Origin: Pseudolactococcus laudensis
Lineage (GTDB): Bacteria > Bacillota > Bacilli > Lactobacillales > Streptococcaceae
Direction of reading: 5' to 3'
Length of the DNA stretch: 64,000 nt
Assembly: GCF_013449735.1 (NCBI RefSeq)
Contig: NZ_JACBNY010000004.1
Coordinates: 1-64,000 of the forward strand
Both the position numbers and the translations under genes were made by a program. The notes under the pieces are model-generated. The model made no database searches and was not told the origin of the DNA. It saw nothing but the letters and a program-made list of their open reading frames with translations. Of the stretch, positions 17,243 through 27,479 are shown in pieces. Positions within the stretch are counted from its first letter, which is position 1, and every line of letters begins with the position of its first letter.

Positions 17243-17823
17243 ACCGCTTGCTTATCACCTATTGCTGCTAATTGTTTCACCATCCAAAGACCATCTTGCG
17301 CATTTTCATAGTAGCCAGGTAAAATTTCTTTTGTCTCAAACCCCAACTTACGATACATGGCTTGGGCAGGTAAATTATTTCTTTTCACTTCTAAAGTCAG
17401 TGAATCGACGCCCAATTGTCGCATTAATTCAGCCAGCCTCTTCACCAGATTTGACCCAATGCCTTGGCGCTGAAAAGCACTTGAAACACCTAAATTTGAT
17501 AAGTGAACTGAATTATTCTCAGGAACCACACGTCCCCCGATAAAACCAACAATCTTGCCATCTGCCTCTGCCGTGATAAAAATCGCAAGGTCATTAGTCA
17601 TGATTTCATGCTCAAAATGCGAAAATGTCCACGGTGTGTCGCCACCATAAACATCACGCTCAATCGCAAGAAAACTCACGATATCCTCACGCTCAGCGAT
17701 ACGGTAGCGCGTTTGACCCATCACCACATCCAAATCAACATCATCAAAAGCACGATATTGTCGAAAATCCTGAGCCTCAAATACTTTGGATATAGTTTGT
17801 ATCATTTCCTTGATTTTTTGCAT
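17239..17823 (-). CDS. rimI: GNAT acetyltransferase, RimI-like (first copy)
   Basis: The start at 17823 is chosen for the GGAG box six bases upstream; the frame extends further to 17853 without such a site. The 194-residue protein carries an N-terminal extension of about 35 residues before the GNAT domain (RYRIAEREDIVSFLAIERDV..., then LGVSSAFQRQGIGSNLVKRL and LEVKRNNLPAQAMYRKLGFE). It overlaps the end of tsaB by 47 bases and the next rimI by four. Ribosomal-protein-alanine acetyltransferase is the family function; the role of the extension is unknown. Confidence 0.85.
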   Translation of the reverse strand: MQKIKEMIQTISKVFEAQDFRQYRAFDDVDLDVVMGQTRYRIAEREDIVSFLAIERDVYGGDTPWTFSHFEHEIMTNDLAIFITAEADGKIVGFIGGRVVPENNSVHLSNLGVSSAFQRQGIGSNLVKRLAELMRQLGVDSLTLEVKRNNLPAQAMYRKLGFETKEILPGYYENAQDGLWMVKQLAAIGDKQAV

Positions 17824-18484
17824 GTGTCTCCAACCATTTCTCTTCCGCTTCAACTTTTTTCAAATACACTGGGACAAATGCGTCCACATTTACTGGTTCA
17901 TAACCTGCGCCCAAGCGCGCGATTTGATAGGCGTTAGGCAATCTGCGCTCTGCATTTTCAACAAACTTAGCTTGCGGTAAAGTCTGTGAAATCAGCTCAC
18001 GAAAGTTAGCTACCTCACCTGTAAAATATAGCACTTCCTCATTTTTTAGAGTATCCAATAACTTGTCGAGTGACATATGCTGTTCTTGACTCATGCTAAG
18101 ACCATTTTCATAAATACCAGCATAGACATTCTGCCGTCTAGCGTCAATTAGAGGCACAACTTTGCCTGTCACATCAACATTGGCCGCAATGGCAGCAAGG
18201 CTTGACACACCAACGAGGTCGATGTTAAGCGTGCTAGCTAGAGTTTTAGCCGTTGTTACTGCAATTCGAAGACCCGTGTAACTACCAGGTCCTTGTGCTA
18301 CAGCAATTCGGTCCAGTTCTTCTGGCTTTATCCCTGCATGCGTCATTAAAAAATCAATCGCCGGTATGAGCGTTATACTGTGATTTTTCTTGATGTTTAA
18401 ATCAATCTTCCCAAGCAGGTTGTCGTCTTCTGTCAAAGCAACAGATAACGCCTGACTTGAGGTATCAAAAGCTAATAATTTCAT
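17777..18484 (-). CDS. tsaB: tRNA threonylcarbamoyladenosine biosynthesis protein TsaB
   Basis: The 235-residue protein starts LLAFDTSSQALSVAL and has the GPGSYTGLRI motif of the TsaB (YeaZ) family. It is an inactive-fold partner that holds TsaD for t6A37 formation in tRNA. First gene of the four-gene operon, divergent from rpoY. Confidence 0.93.
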   Translation of the reverse strand: MKLLAFDTSSQALSVALTEDDNLLGKIDLNIKKNHSITLIPAIDFLMTHAGIKPEELDRIAVAQGPGSYTGLRIAVTTAKTLASTLNIDLVGVSSLAAIAANVDVTGKVVPLIDARRQNVYAGIYENGLSMSQEQHMSLDKLLDTLKNEEVLYFTGEVANFRELISQTLPQAKFVENAERRLPNAYQIARLGAGYEPVNVDAFVPVYLKKVEAEEKWLETHAKNQGNDTNYIQSI

Positions 18485-18562
18485 TTCTTGGGATTATCTT
18501 CCTAATGTTTTACAACCAAACATACCAGTTTACCACTTGAAATTGGGTAAAATATGTGTTGG

Positions 18563-18591
18563 TTGAGTATATTACTATTTTATGCTAAAAT
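18563..18591 (+). promoter_or_regulatory. Extended -10 promoter of rpoY-rnjA
   Basis: TTGAGT (18563-18568), 17-bp spacer ending in TGC, TAAAAT (18586-18591). Confidence 0.75.
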
Positions 18592-18665
18592 ATAAGTAAT
18601 TGCAATAATGCGACCTTTATTAAAGGTGCACCTGTAAAATTAAATTACTATACTGGAGAAAAAAT

Positions 18666-18896
18666 ATGCTTTTCAAAGTCTTTTATCAAGAAACTAAAAA
18701 ACGTAGCCCAAAACGCGAAACAACACATTCGCTCTATTTAGAGCTTGACACGACTGACGTTCGTCAAGGTGTCATCCAAGCACGCGAAATCATGCGCGAC
18801 AATACAGATTACCATGTTGAATTTATCGATGCCATCAGTGATGAGCAAGCAGCATACGAAAGAGAATCTGAAGGCTTCAACATCACAACCTTTTAA
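18666..18896 (+). CDS. rpoY: RNA polymerase epsilon subunit
   Basis: The 76-residue protein (MLFKVFYQETKKRSPKRETT...) matches the small RpoY/YkzG epsilon subunit found only in Firmicutes RNA polymerase. It precedes the RNase J1 gene, the order conserved in Bacilli. The ATG follows TGGAG. A terminator hairpin after it may reduce but not abolish read-through into rnjA. Confidence 0.93.
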   Translation: MLFKVFYQETKKRSPKRETTHSLYLELDTTDVRQGVIQAREIMRDNTDYHVEFIDAISDEQAAYERESEGFNITTF

Positions 18897-18906
18897 GAAA
18901 CCTTAC

Positions 18907-18934
18907 AACTTGTGAGATTCATCACAAGTTTTTT
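18907..18934 (+). terminator. Terminator/attenuator between rpoY and rnjA
   Basis: ACTTGTGA pairs with TCACAAGT and ends in a T run. Confidence 0.75.
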
Positions 18935-18977
18935 AATAAACTAAAAAAATAGATCATATAAAAAAGAAAAGAGAAAG

Positions 18978-20675
18978 ATGACTACTAATAGCTACACCAA
19001 TCTAAACATCAAACCCGATGAAGTCGCGGTTTTCGCCATTGGCGGACTCGGTGAAATCGGTAAAAACACTTATGGTGTCGAATATCAAGATGAGATTATC
19101 ATCGTTGATGCCGGCATCAAATTCCCAGAAGACGATTTACTCGGCGTTGACTATGTCATTCCTGACTATAGCTACATCGTTGATAATCAAGACCGCATTA
19201 AAGGTGTTTTCATCACCCATGGTCACGAAGACCATATCGGTGGGATTCCTTTCCTCCTGAAACAAGCCAATGTGCCCATTTATGCTGGCCCATTATCACT
19301 TGCTTTAATCCGCGGAAAACTTGAAGAACATGGCCTCTTGCGTGATGCTAAACTCTTTGAAATTCATCCTGATGATGAGATTGCTTTCAAATACTTGAAA
19401 CTTTCATTCTTCCGCACGACTCACTCAATTCCAGAGCCTATCGCCATGGTCATAGATACACCGCAAGGTAAAATCGTTGCCACTGGTGACTTCAAGTTTG
19501 ACTTCACACCAGTTGGTGAACCTGCTGACTTGCACCGTATGGCTGCACTTGGTGAAGAAGGCGTACTACTTTTACTTTCTGACTCAACAAATGCTGAAAT
19601 TCCAACTTTCTCACATTCTGAAAAAGTTGTCGGCGCTTCTATTCAAAAAATCTTTGAGCGCATTGAAGGTCGGATTATCTTCGCTTCATTTGCCTCAAAT
19701 ATCTTCCGTTTGCAACAAGCCGTTGAAGGTGCCGTTAAGACTGGTCGTAAAATCGTTGTCTTCGGCCGTTCAATGGAGAAAGCCATTGTTAACGGGATTG
19801 AACTTGGCTATATCAAAGCACCAAAAGACACTTTTATTGAACCTGGTGAAGTGAACCAGTACCAACCGCATGAATTACTCATCATGTGTACTGGCTCACA
19901 GGGTGAACCAATGGCTGCACTCAGTCGAATTGCAAATGGCATGCACCGTTTTGTGACCTTGCAAATGGGTGACACCGTTGTCTTCTCATCTAATGCCATT
20001 CCTGGGAATACGCATGGTGTGAATCAATTAATTAACCGTATTTCTGAGGCTGGTGCTAAAGTCATTTATGGTAAAATGAACAACATTCATACATCTGGTC
20101 ATGGTGGTCAGCAAGAACAAAAACTCATGCTCCGCTTGATTAAACCGAAATATTTCATGCCAGTCCATGGTGAGTACCGGATGTTAAAAATCCATGCCGG
20201 TCTCGCTCAAGATACTGGTGTGCCAAAAGAAAACTGTTTCATTTTTGAAAATGGTGATGTCTTAGCACTGACTGCTGACTCTGCTCGTTATGCAGGTCAC
20301 TTTAACGCCCAAGATACTTACGTTGATGGTAATGGTATCGGAGATATCGGCAACGCTGTCCTTCGTGACCGTCATGAATTGTCAGAAGACGGTGTGGTCC
20401 TCGCTGTTGCAACAGTAGACTTCAAGAGTAAGATGATTTTAGCGGGTCCTGACATGCTCAGCCGTGGCTTCATCTATATGCGTGAGTCTGGTGATTTGAT
20501 TCGCTCAGGGCAACGCGTCTTGTTCAATGCCATTCGTAAAGCCATGAATGATGAAAATGCTAATGAGGCAAGTGTTGCACGCGCCATGACAGAGGCAATT
20601 AAACCTTTCTTCTATCGTGAGTTAGAACGCGAACCGATCATTATTCCAATGGTCTTGACACCTGATAAAAAATAA
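18978..20675 (+). CDS. rnjA: Ribonuclease J1
   Basis: The 565-residue protein is a metallo-beta-lactamase/beta-CASP ribonuclease. The zinc-binding HGHEDHIGG motif, then the DFKFD and the later [10 protein letters not shown] and [10 protein letters not shown] motifs are in place. RNase J1 is an endo- and 5'-exonuclease that drives mRNA turnover and rRNA maturation. The length and the rpoY neighbour fit RNase J1 rather than J2. AAAAGAGAAAG precedes the ATG. Confidence 0.95.
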   Translation: MTTNSYTNLNIKPDEVAVFAIGGLGEIGKNTYGVEYQDEIIIVDAGIKFPEDDLLGVDYVIPDYSYIVDNQDRIKGVFITHGHEDHIGGIPFLLKQANVPIYAGPLSLALIRGKLEEHGLLRDAKLFEIHPDDEIAFKYLKLSFFRTTHSIPEPIAMVIDTPQGKIVATGDFKFDFTPVGEPADLHRMAALGEEGVLLLLSDSTNAEIPTFSHSEKVVGASIQKIFERIEGRIIFASFASNIFRLQQAVEGAVKTGRKIVVFGRSMEKAIVNGIELGYIKAPKDTFIEPGEVNQYQPHELLIMCTGSQGEPMAALSRIANGMHRFVTLQMGDTVVFSSNAIPGNTHGVNQLINRISEAGAKVIYGKMNNIHTSGHGGQQEQKLMLRLIKPKYFMPVHGEYRMLKIHAGLAQDTGVPKENCFIFENGDVLALTADSARYAGHFNAQDTYVDGNGIGDIGNAVLRDRHELSEDGVVLAVATVDFKSKMILAGPDMLSRGFIYMRESGDLIRSGQRVLFNAIRKAMNDENANEASVARAMTEAIKPFFYRELEREPIIIPMVLTPDKK

Positions 20676-20707
20676 ATGATACAAAGGGGCTAGGATAAAT
20701 GCCACCT

Positions 20708-20766
20708 AAAAAATAGGCTATGAACCTTTTCTGATGTTAATCAGAATCGTTCATAGCCTATTTTTG
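20708..20766. terminator. Bidirectional terminator after rnjA
   Basis: AAAAAATAGGCTATGAAC pairs with GTTCATAGCCTATTTTT. It is homologous to 5596-5647 and 14664-14720. The plus-strand motif AGGGGCTAGGATAAATGCC (20685-20703) lies just before it. Confidence 0.85.
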
Positions 20767-20789
20767 TATCAGCTTTCGATAAATTATCA

Positions 20790-20912
20790 AGCATAATGAT
20801 TTTCTTATCAGAAACAATACAAGATTGATGTAAAAATTGGTGTTTCTATACCAAATCAGTATTCTTTTGCCAAAACAATACGAAATCGGGGTAAAAAAAT
20901 TGCCGATACCAA
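20790..20912. repeat. 60-61 bp quasi-palindromic repeat (locus 3)
   Basis: Read on the minus strand, a 61-bp unit begins ACCCCGATTTCGTATTGTTT and the next begins ACATCAATCTTGTATTGTTT, with the hairpin core TTGTTTTG / CAAAAGAA in place of the CTTTCT / AGAAAG core of loci 1 and 2. It lies between convergent rnjA and add. Confidence 0.65.
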
Positions 20913-20953
20913 AAAGAGAAAAGTAAACTAACCAGTTTGCTTTTCTCTTTTTG
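20911..20953. terminator. Terminator of add
   Basis: AAAAAGAGAAAAG..AAACT pairs with AGTTT..CTTTTCTCTTTTT. It serves the minus-strand genes ending here. Confidence 0.8.
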
Positions 20954-20965
20954 GTCGTTGAGACT

Positions 20966-21967
20966 TTAAAACTCACTGATTAAAGCATCACGCTGTTCAG
21001 GAGACATGAAACTTGCCTCAAAGGCATGACGACCGATTTGACGAAACTCCGCCTCACTCAAGTCATACCAACCAGCAATTTTTTCATATTCATCATTTAA
21101 GGTCGTGCCTGAAACAGTCCGATTATCTGTATTAATGGTCACTCTGACACCCGCATCCAAGAGTTTCTTGAAAGGATAATTAGCCAAAGTATCGACAGCC
21201 TTGGTCTGGAAGTTAGAGGTTGGGGCCATTTCAATCGCAATTTTATCAGCGACTAAAGCCTCCCAATTGCCTGGTACATCTTTTAAGGCCACACCATGGC
21301 CAATCCGACTAGCACCAGCCTTGATAGCGCCTAAAACATTTTGAGCACAACCACATTCACCCGCATGTAAGGTCAACGGAATCTGATTTAACTTGACCTT
21401 TTCAAGGACTGATGCGAAGTGTTCTGGAAAACCATCTACTTCTACTCCTGCCAAATCGAATCCAGCCAGATGTGTCAAGCCACCGTCTGCAAATAAATCG
21501 ACGACTGTTAGAACACTGTCGACTGATTCATGACGCATGCCGCAGAGTAAGGCATTGGCTTTAACTTGGAAATCACGTTCACCTGCTGCCAAGCCTCGTG
21601 TAACCGCGGCAACCACTTGTGATAGCGTCAAGCCAGCTGCCGTATGCAAGGTTGGAGCAAAGCGGATTTCCATATAGCGGATGTTGTCTTTCTGCGCTTG
21701 CTCAAGGATGTCATAGGCTGCCAGTTCAAGCGAAGTTTCAGTTTGCAACATCGGCAATACAAAGTCAAAAGGCGTTAAGTAATCCATCAGGCTTTCAGCA
21801 TTTTGAGGTGCAGTAATTTTTAGACGCAAATCCTCATCTGAAACTGGCAACTCTATTCCTGCCTGCTGCGCCAGTTGCCGAATCGTTTGCATCGAAATTG
21901 AGCCATCCAAATGACAATGCAGTTCTATTTTAGGTAACTTTTCAATTGTTGCTCGCGATGTCCGCAT
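20966..21967 (-). CDS. add: Adenosine deaminase
   Basis: The 333-residue protein has the metal-binding HCHLDG near its start, HAGECG in the middle and NTDNRTVSGTTLNDEY near the end, all diagnostic of the adenosine/AMP deaminase family. It converts adenosine to inosine in purine salvage. It lies 18 bp after the nuclease gene, in the same direction. Confidence 0.92.
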   Translation of the reverse strand: MRTSRATIEKLPKIELHCHLDGSISMQTIRQLAQQAGIELPVSDEDLRLKITAPQNAESLMDYLTPFDFVLPMLQTETSLELAAYDILEQAQKDNIRYMEIRFAPTLHTAAGLTLSQVVAAVTRGLAAGERDFQVKANALLCGMRHESVDSVLTVVDLFADGGLTHLAGFDLAGVEVDGFPEHFASVLEKVKLNQIPLTLHAGECGCAQNVLGAIKAGASRIGHGVALKDVPGNWEALVADKIAIEMAPTSNFQTKAVDTLANYPFKKLLDAGVRVTINTDNRTVSGTTLNDEYEKIAGWYDLSEAEFRQIGRHAFEASFMSPEQRDALISEF

Positions 21968-21985
21968 AAGCCACTCCTATCTCTT

Positions 21986-22804
21986 TTACTTAGTTTTTTG
22001 TCCGACTCCAGTCAGATAATCAATCTGATAACCCGGCTGAACATTAAATACATAGACATTCAAATCATAGCTTTTGCCACCATCTTCGATAGATTTCGCC
22101 ATCATCTGCACCCCACGAGGCAAGAGCTCATTGCCCTGATAAACTGGCGTAACCTGATAGCGCACATGTAATTTCTTATAATACAAAACATCCGAAATTT
22201 GCGACTCAAAATCTTGCATCCCAGGCGAATTCATAGCCCGCGTGCCCGTCACCAAATTCTCCTTGCTGCCCGCATCACCCGAAAACATCCAAGCCACCAA
22301 ATGACTCCGATTATAAAGCGTCACCAGACCATTCTCAAAATAAATTTCCTGATTATTAGACCGACCATTGTAAGACCAACCTGCTGGATTATTAGGAATT
22401 CTTGGTCGTGACATGGTTTTGACTTGCATATACCGATTGTAACTCAGACGTGCATTGGCTTGATTAGCTCTACCTAAACTATCAAGAGGAGAAAATTTTA
22501 GCCAGTCGTCCTGATTTGAATCCTGCGCTAGTGCCCCAGCAGAAAAAGTCGACTTACCACCATTTAACTTGACATAATAAGTATCAGAGCCGTTCCATTG
22601 TAGCTTGAGTAGCTCATCAGCATTGCTTGCTTTAATCACCTTTTCTTGCGAAAAAGGATTATTATTGCCTGATTGTGAAAAGACAAAGTAGCCTAGAAAG
22701 CCAAGGACAAGAACAACCAAGACAATCAGTTGTTGCGTTTTCGTCAAACTATTAAATATTTTCTCGCTTGATTTGACTAATTTTTTTTGCTCCGATTTTT
22801 TCAT
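21986..22804 (-). CDS. DNA/RNA non-specific endonuclease, membrane-anchored (EndA-like)
   Basis: The 272-residue protein has one N-terminal transmembrane segment (about residues 25-45) and an extracellular beta-beta-alpha-metal nuclease domain. The core reads YNRSHLVAWMFSGDAGSKEN followed by LVTGTRAMNSPGM, so the catalytic His sits in N-R-S-H rather than the D-R-G-H of classical members. Related streptococcal enzymes degrade extracellular DNA or take part in DNA uptake; which applies here is not known, and no competence genes lie nearby. Confidence 0.85.
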   Translation of the reverse strand: MKKSEQKKLVKSSEKIFNSLTKTQQLIVLVVLVLGFLGYFVFSQSGNNNPFSQEKVIKASNADELLKLQWNGSDTYYVKLNGGKSTFSAGALAQDSNQDDWLKFSPLDSLGRANQANARLSYNRYMQVKTMSRPRIPNNPAGWSYNGRSNNQEIYFENGLVTLYNRSHLVAWMFSGDAGSKENLVTGTRAMNSPGMQDFESQISDVLYYKKLHVRYQVTPVYQGNELLPRGVQMMAKSIEDGGKSYDLNVYVFNVQPGYQIDYLTGVGQKTK

Positions 22805-22879
22805 AGCTTACTCCCTCCTCTATCCTATTCCACACAAGTATTATAGTCATTTAAGAAAGCAAAGCAAACATTTTTTTGC

Positions 22880-23320
22880 TTATAATGAATATAATTTACC
22901 ACGACATTTACCACACCGATATTTCTTGACGTCCAATCGCCTGCGACGTCGATATGTTTGACCACATGATAAACAAGTATAGGTCAGATATTGAACATCC
23001 GGTAACGGTGGGGCAAAGCGTAAACCACCAACTTGCGACAGCAACACTTTAAATTCACGGTCAGCATGTTTATAGCCACGGCCTTCACGGTAAAGATGAT
23101 AGTGGACAAGCTCATGTTGGACGATTTTACGAAAGACATCTTCTGAAAAGACATCATACATTTTTTCATTGAAATCCAGATATAAATCTTTTGGAAAAAA
23201 TCGTCCGCCCGTTGATTTTAATCGGCGATTAAACTTAACTTCATGTTCAAAGGGTTTGCCAAAATCCGTTAACGATACCCATTGAACAAAAGCTAGTAAC
23301 GCATCATTTTTGTTTGTCAT
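22880..23320 (-). CDS. sprT: SprT-like metalloprotease family protein
   Basis: The start at 23320 gives the usual 146-residue length; the open frame extends into tex to 23386. It has the zinc-protease motif HELVHYH (His69, Glu70, His73) and a C-terminal zinc ribbon with Cys pairs at 116/119 and 136/139. SprT-like proteins of Firmicutes (YdcK group) share the fold of SPRTN, which cleaves DNA-protein crosslinks; the bacterial role is not well known. It overlaps the end of tex by 17 bases. Confidence 0.88.
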   Translation of the reverse strand: MTNKNDALLAFVQWVSLTDFGKPFEHEVKFNRRLKSTGGRFFPKDLYLDFNEKMYDVFSEDVFRKIVQHELVHYHLYREGRGYKHADREFKVLLSQVGGLRFAPPLPDVQYLTYTCLSCGQTYRRRRRLDVKKYRCGKCRGKLYSL

Positions 23321-25466
23321 CTGTTTCAGGTAAGGCTTTAGGTTCAACCATTGACAAGCCCACTTTACTGCCACGGCTTTGGTCAATTTGGTAAACCCAA
23401 ACGGTTACAATCTGACCAACAGCCACAACACTTGACGGGTCCTTAACGAACTTTTTAGCCATGCGTGAGACATGAACCAAACCATCTTCTTTGATACCGA
23501 TATCAACAAAGGCACCAAAATCGACAACGTTACGGACAACACCTTCCAGTTTTTGACCCACACGTAAATCTTTGACCGATAAAACATCTGAGCGTAAGAT
23601 TGGTGCATCAAAATCATCTCGTAAATCACGGCCTGGTTTCAGCAAATCTGAAATGATATCTTTCAATGTCGCTTTACCAACTTCAAGTTTATCAGCTAAT
23701 TGATTAAGGTCAGCTTTTTCTAATTTAGCGCGTGCCGCATCATCCAACTCCTGAATACCAAATTCAGAAAACAATTGGTCCACAACCTTGTATGACTCTG
23801 GGTGAACGCCTGTATTGTCTAAGATATTAGCACTGTTTGGAATACGCAAGAAACCTGCTGCCTGCTCAAAAGCCTTAGCCCCTAGACGCGGCACCTTATT
23901 GATTTCCTTACGTGACTTGATTACACCGTTTTCTTCTCGGTAAGCCACGATATTTTTAGCAATAGTCGCATTCAAACCTGCAACGTGTGAGAGCAAGCTA
24001 GCACTTGCCGTATTGACATTGACACCGACTTGGTTGACCACTGTATCGACGACAAAATCCAGATTTTCTGTCAATTTTTTCTCAGATACATCATGTTGAT
24101 ACTGACCAACACCGATCGCTTTTGGCTCAATTTTCACTAATTCAGCTAACGGGTCTTGCAAGCGCCGAGCAATTGAAATGGCTGAGCGTTTTTCAACAGT
24201 CAAATCTGGAAATTCTTCTCTCGCCAATGGACTAGCTGAATAGACAGACGCACCACTTTCCGATACGATAACGTATTTGGCACATAAGTGATTGTCTTTA
24301 ATCACGTCTGAAACAAACTGCTCACTTTCTCGTGATGCTGTCCCATTGCCAATGGCGATCATTTCAACGTCATAATCTGTAATCAGCTTGGTAAGTTCAA
24401 CTTTTGCCTGCTCAATTTGCTTAGCTGAAGCCGGTTTAACGGGGTAAATTACTGTCGTCATCAACATTTTGCCAGTTTTATCGACAATGGCAATCTTAGC
24501 CCCAGTTCTAAAAGCTGGGTCAAAACCAAGGACAACTTTACCTTTCAAAGGCGCCACAAGCAAGAGATTCCGCAGATTTTTACCAAAGGTTTCAATCGCG
24601 CCATCTTCCGCACGCTCTTTAAGCTCAGCACGAACATTACGCTCCATAGCTGGGATGATTTTCGATTTGAGTGCCTCATTGATAGCTGTTTTCAGATACG
24701 CATTGGCCTTGGCATTATAACGACTCTCAAACATGAGCGTCATCTTATCAATATTGTGCTCAAACTTGACCGACAAAACGCCAAGTTTTTCACCTCGATT
24801 AACCGCTAAAACTCGATAGTTCGGGATTTCAGACAGTTTATCCGAAAAATCATAGTAAATCTGAAAGACATTTTTCTCATCCAGACTATCATCTTTTTCA
24901 GTCGTCATCAAGCGTGAGTTTTGCTTGATTTCATTGAGCACCCAAGCCCGCATCTTCACATCTTCAGAAATGGCCTCAGATAAGATATCAAGCGCACCTG
25001 AAATTGCATCGTTAGCTGAGGGCACCTCCTCGTTTAAGTAACCTTCAGCACTTGTTGCGACGTCACCATTTTGCATAATGACTTTAGCCAACCCAAACAA
25101 GCCACGTTCTTTAGCAATCATCGCCTTCGTCCGACGTTTCGTCTTATAAGGTAAGTAAAATTCTTCAACTTCTGATAACTTTTCAGCTGCCAATATATTT
25201 TTCTTCAGGTCATCTGACAGCTTACCCAATTCTTCAATTTTAGCAAGGACAGCCGTTTTACGCTCATCCAATTTGATAGCACGGTCGTTTTCGTCCACTA
25301 TTGCCTTGATTTGAACCTCATCCAAATCACCCGTCGCTTCTTTCCGATAACGCGCGATAAAAGGAATGGTATTGCCCTCGCTCGTCAAGTCTAATACCTG
25401 CTTGATTTGCTTAGGCGAAATTGAAAGTAGAGTTGAAATTTTCTCGATTTGTTCATTAGTTTTCAT
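23304..25466 (-). CDS. tex: Tex family RNA-binding transcription accessory protein
   Basis: The 720-residue protein matches Tex along its length: an N-terminal helical part ([20 protein letters not shown]), a YqgF-like domain ([20 protein letters not shown]), helix-hairpin-helix motifs, and an S1 RNA-binding domain at about 645-715 ([20 protein letters not shown]). Tex is conserved in bacteria and linked to transcription and stress tolerance. It is followed by the overlapping sprT gene. Confidence 0.93.
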   Translation of the reverse strand: MKTNEQIEKISTLLSISPKQIKQVLDLTSEGNTIPFIARYRKEATGDLDEVQIKAIVDENDRAIKLDERKTAVLAKIEELGKLSDDLKKNILAAEKLSEVEEFYLPYKTKRRTKAMIAKERGLFGLAKVIMQNGDVATSAEGYLNEEVPSANDAISGALDILSEAISEDVKMRAWVLNEIKQNSRLMTTEKDDSLDEKNVFQIYYDFSDKLSEIPNYRVLAVNRGEKLGVLSVKFEHNIDKMTLMFESRYNAKANAYLKTAINEALKSKIIPAMERNVRAELKERAEDGAIETFGKNLRNLLLVAPLKGKVVLGFDPAFRTGAKIAIVDKTGKMLMTTVIYPVKPASAKQIEQAKVELTKLITDYDVEMIAIGNGTASRESEQFVSDVIKDNHLCAKYVIVSESGASVYSASPLAREEFPDLTVEKRSAISIARRLQDPLAELVKIEPKAIGVGQYQHDVSEKKLTENLDFVVDTVVNQVGVNVNTASASLLSHVAGLNATIAKNIVAYREENGVIKSRKEINKVPRLGAKAFEQAAGFLRIPNSANILDNTGVHPESYKVVDQLFSEFGIQELDDAARAKLEKADLNQLADKLEVGKATLKDIISDLLKPGRDLRDDFDAPILRSDVLSVKDLRVGQKLEGVVRNVVDFGAFVDIGIKEDGLVHVSRMAKKFVKDPSSVVAVGQIVTVWVYQIDQSRGSKVGLSMVEPKALPETDDKQK

Positions 25467-25576
25467 TTGTCTATTATACCAAAAATAGCGCCTTGTGTCC
25501 TTACTATCTCACTAAAAACCAAATAGAAGAGATGCAAGTATCAAACCCATTGAGAATTAAAAGAACGCATTTTTTC

Positions 25577-25616
25577 AAAAAAAAGAGTAGGTCAATTTAG
25601 ACCTTACTCTTTTTTA
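25577..25616 (-). terminator. Terminator downstream of the lectin-like gene
   Basis: AAAAGAGTAAGGTC pairs with GACCTACTCTTTTTTTT on the minus strand. It lies between the 25677 stop codon and tex. Confidence 0.8.
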
Positions 25617-25676
25617 GTTATTCAAATCAAAAATAGTCATTTTCTCTCCTTGTTTTAAGCTTTCATCTTATTTCAA

Positions 25677-27158
25677 TCACAAACTGCTAATCGTCCCTAA
25701 TAAGGTATCAATCGTTTGCGCTGCGGCATTGATTTGAGTTGAATAGTGGTCGATACGACCTTTAAGTCGGTCAAGTTCTTCTCTAGACTGCGCTTCTTTT
25801 TCAGTGATTTCCGCTTGGGCATCACTGATGATTTGTTGGGCTGTTGCATTGGCAGTGTCAATGATTTGACCTGCCTCGTCTTCTGTTTTGCGCATAAAGG
25901 AATTTCCCCAATGTCCGACGTCATCATTTCCGATTGGATTGAAACCAAAAGAGATGCCATCGCCACCTTTTTCAGAACCGGTGTGGACTTGCACCCATGT
26001 ACCATCACTTTGTTTGACCCATTTATTGGTCCTACCACCACTTTTTTCGACGCTATTGCTACCCAGATTAACGCTAGCATCCAGGTCAAAATCTTGCGAG
26101 AGGTCAATCCCTTTATCGCTACCTAAAATAGCTGTTCCTGCCTGGTCGTTTTTGTCCGGTGTCAGCTGAATGACATTATTTGCTTGGTCTAGGCTTGCAC
26201 TGTTGATGATATTTTGTCCCGTTACAGTATCACTGATTTGCTTAGGTATCGCAAAACCTTTTGTTTCATCTACGACTTTCCCTTGTTTATTTTGCGTAAA
26301 GATGATTTTAGATGTTTGCTGCGCATCAGTATAATAGGTTTGACCGACTTGGGCAGCCTCTAATTGAACGGGCCGACCATTCTCATCATATACCGTACTT
26401 GGTGCGACATCGCCATTGACTGTCGCATGCGCTGTCCTAGCACCATCCTTTGATGTTGTCGTAACATTCGAAATAATCGTTTTGCCATCCGTAACTTTTC
26501 CAGAAGTTCTATCATAAGTTGGCAGAGTATCGCCATTTTCTGTTGATTTATGAACCCCCGTGCCAATGGTGTCAGTCACATTACCAACGATTGCTGTTCG
26601 AGAGTGATCTGAGGCGGTGTACGTACCACTTGAGATATTGCCGTTTGAATCTGGTATGACATCAGAAAAACCAGATACGGTATTTTTCACTTCGTCTGGT
26701 GATTTATTCTCAGGTGTTCCAATGACTGAATTGTTCTTATCCGGTGTTACTACTGCGCCATTTGCATCTGCCACTTGATTAGCTTGCTCATAAGTTAAAT
26801 TAGTTTCATTGTGGTCTGCGCTCGACACTTGTTTCACATTTGTCAGACCTTTGGGTGCCACTTCATCTGCATAGACAGTGGCGTCATCTGTTCTGTCATT
26901 TATTGCAGTATCTATCTTTGTAGCTGTATGTGACAAATGTCCCAATTCTGCCGCATTGATATCATTAAAATCTTTAATCAAACAGGTTGTTTCTTTTGTT
27001 TCAGCGACTGCTTTTTCAGGGTCTAGCGTTTCTTCTACCTGGTCATTTACACCAACAAATCCAACTCTGAGAGCACCCGCGACAATTGCTAAAAAAGCGC
27101 CCGCTTGAACTAAAAATCTGTGCTCTCTTAGTCGTTTTTTCTTTTGTTTCTGTGCCAT
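25677..27158 (-). CDS. Secreted or membrane-anchored protein with partial L-type lectin-like domain and C-terminal coiled coil
   Basis: I do not recognise this 493-residue protein as a named family. It opens with a basic stretch and one hydrophobic segment (about 16-36), consistent with a signal anchor. Residues about 60-300 are Asp/Asn/Thr-rich, like surface-adhesin spacers. Residues about 305-415 resemble the start of bacterial legume-type lectin domains (FDLDASVNLGSN..., then GGDGISFGFNP), but the normal later strands are missing. The last 75 residues form a heptad-like helix (EAGQIIDTANATAQQIISDA). No LPXTG or WxL anchor is seen. It has its own consensus promoter and terminator. Confidence 0.7.
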   Translation of the reverse strand: MAQKQKKKRLREHRFLVQAGAFLAIVAGALRVGFVGVNDQVEETLDPEKAVAETKETTCLIKDFNDINAAELGHLSHTATKIDTAINDRTDDATVYADEVAPKGLTNVKQVSSADHNETNLTYEQANQVADANGAVVTPDKNNSVIGTPENKSPDEVKNTVSGFSDVIPDSNGNISSGTYTASDHSRTAIVGNVTDTIGTGVHKSTENGDTLPTYDRTSGKVTDGKTIISNVTTTSKDGARTAHATVNGDVAPSTVYDENGRPVQLEAAQVGQTYYTDAQQTSKIIFTQNKQGKVVDETKGFAIPKQISDTVTGQNIINSASLDQANNVIQLTPDKNDQAGTAILGSDKGIDLSQDFDLDASVNLGSNSVEKSGGRTNKWVKQSDGTWVQVHTGSEKGGDGISFGFNPIGNDDVGHWGNSFMRKTEDEAGQIIDTANATAQQIISDAQAEITEKEAQSREELDRLKGRIDHYSTQINAAAQTIDTLLGTISSL

Positions 27159-27180
27159 CCGTTCCCTCCATCTATTATTT

Positions 27181-27203
27181 TAGGTAATATTGTTGAGATA
27201 TTA
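27181..27203 (-). promoter_or_regulatory. Leader hairpin before the lectin-like gene
   Basis: GGTAATAT and ATATTACC form an 8-bp stem just upstream of the GGAGGG ribosome-binding site. It is too short of T's to be a terminator. Confidence 0.45.
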
Positions 27204-27336
27204 CCTTACTAAAAGTACAGCAGAATCAGTTTTCTTAAATCCCCTAGGTCGTCCCTCCTATTTCTTGTTTTGTTTAATAAAAACCAAAGTTTTATGACAC
27301 CGTTTTGTATTTATCTTATCTTTTTATCATACTTAT

Positions 27337-27365
27337 ATTATATCTAATTTAGTTTAAATTCTCAA
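27337..27365 (-). promoter_or_regulatory. Sigma-A promoter of the lectin-like gene
   Basis: TTGAGA (27365-27360), 17-bp spacer, TATAAT (27342-27337), giving a leader of about 170 bases. Confidence 0.75.
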
Positions 27366-27479
27366 GAAATATGGTGGCGCTTTCTTACGGTGAGATACCA
27401 ACTTATGACAACCCCAAAGCATATCATCACGAAATAAAAATATGTAATGAACGATTGCTATTTATTGATAAATTGTAAA

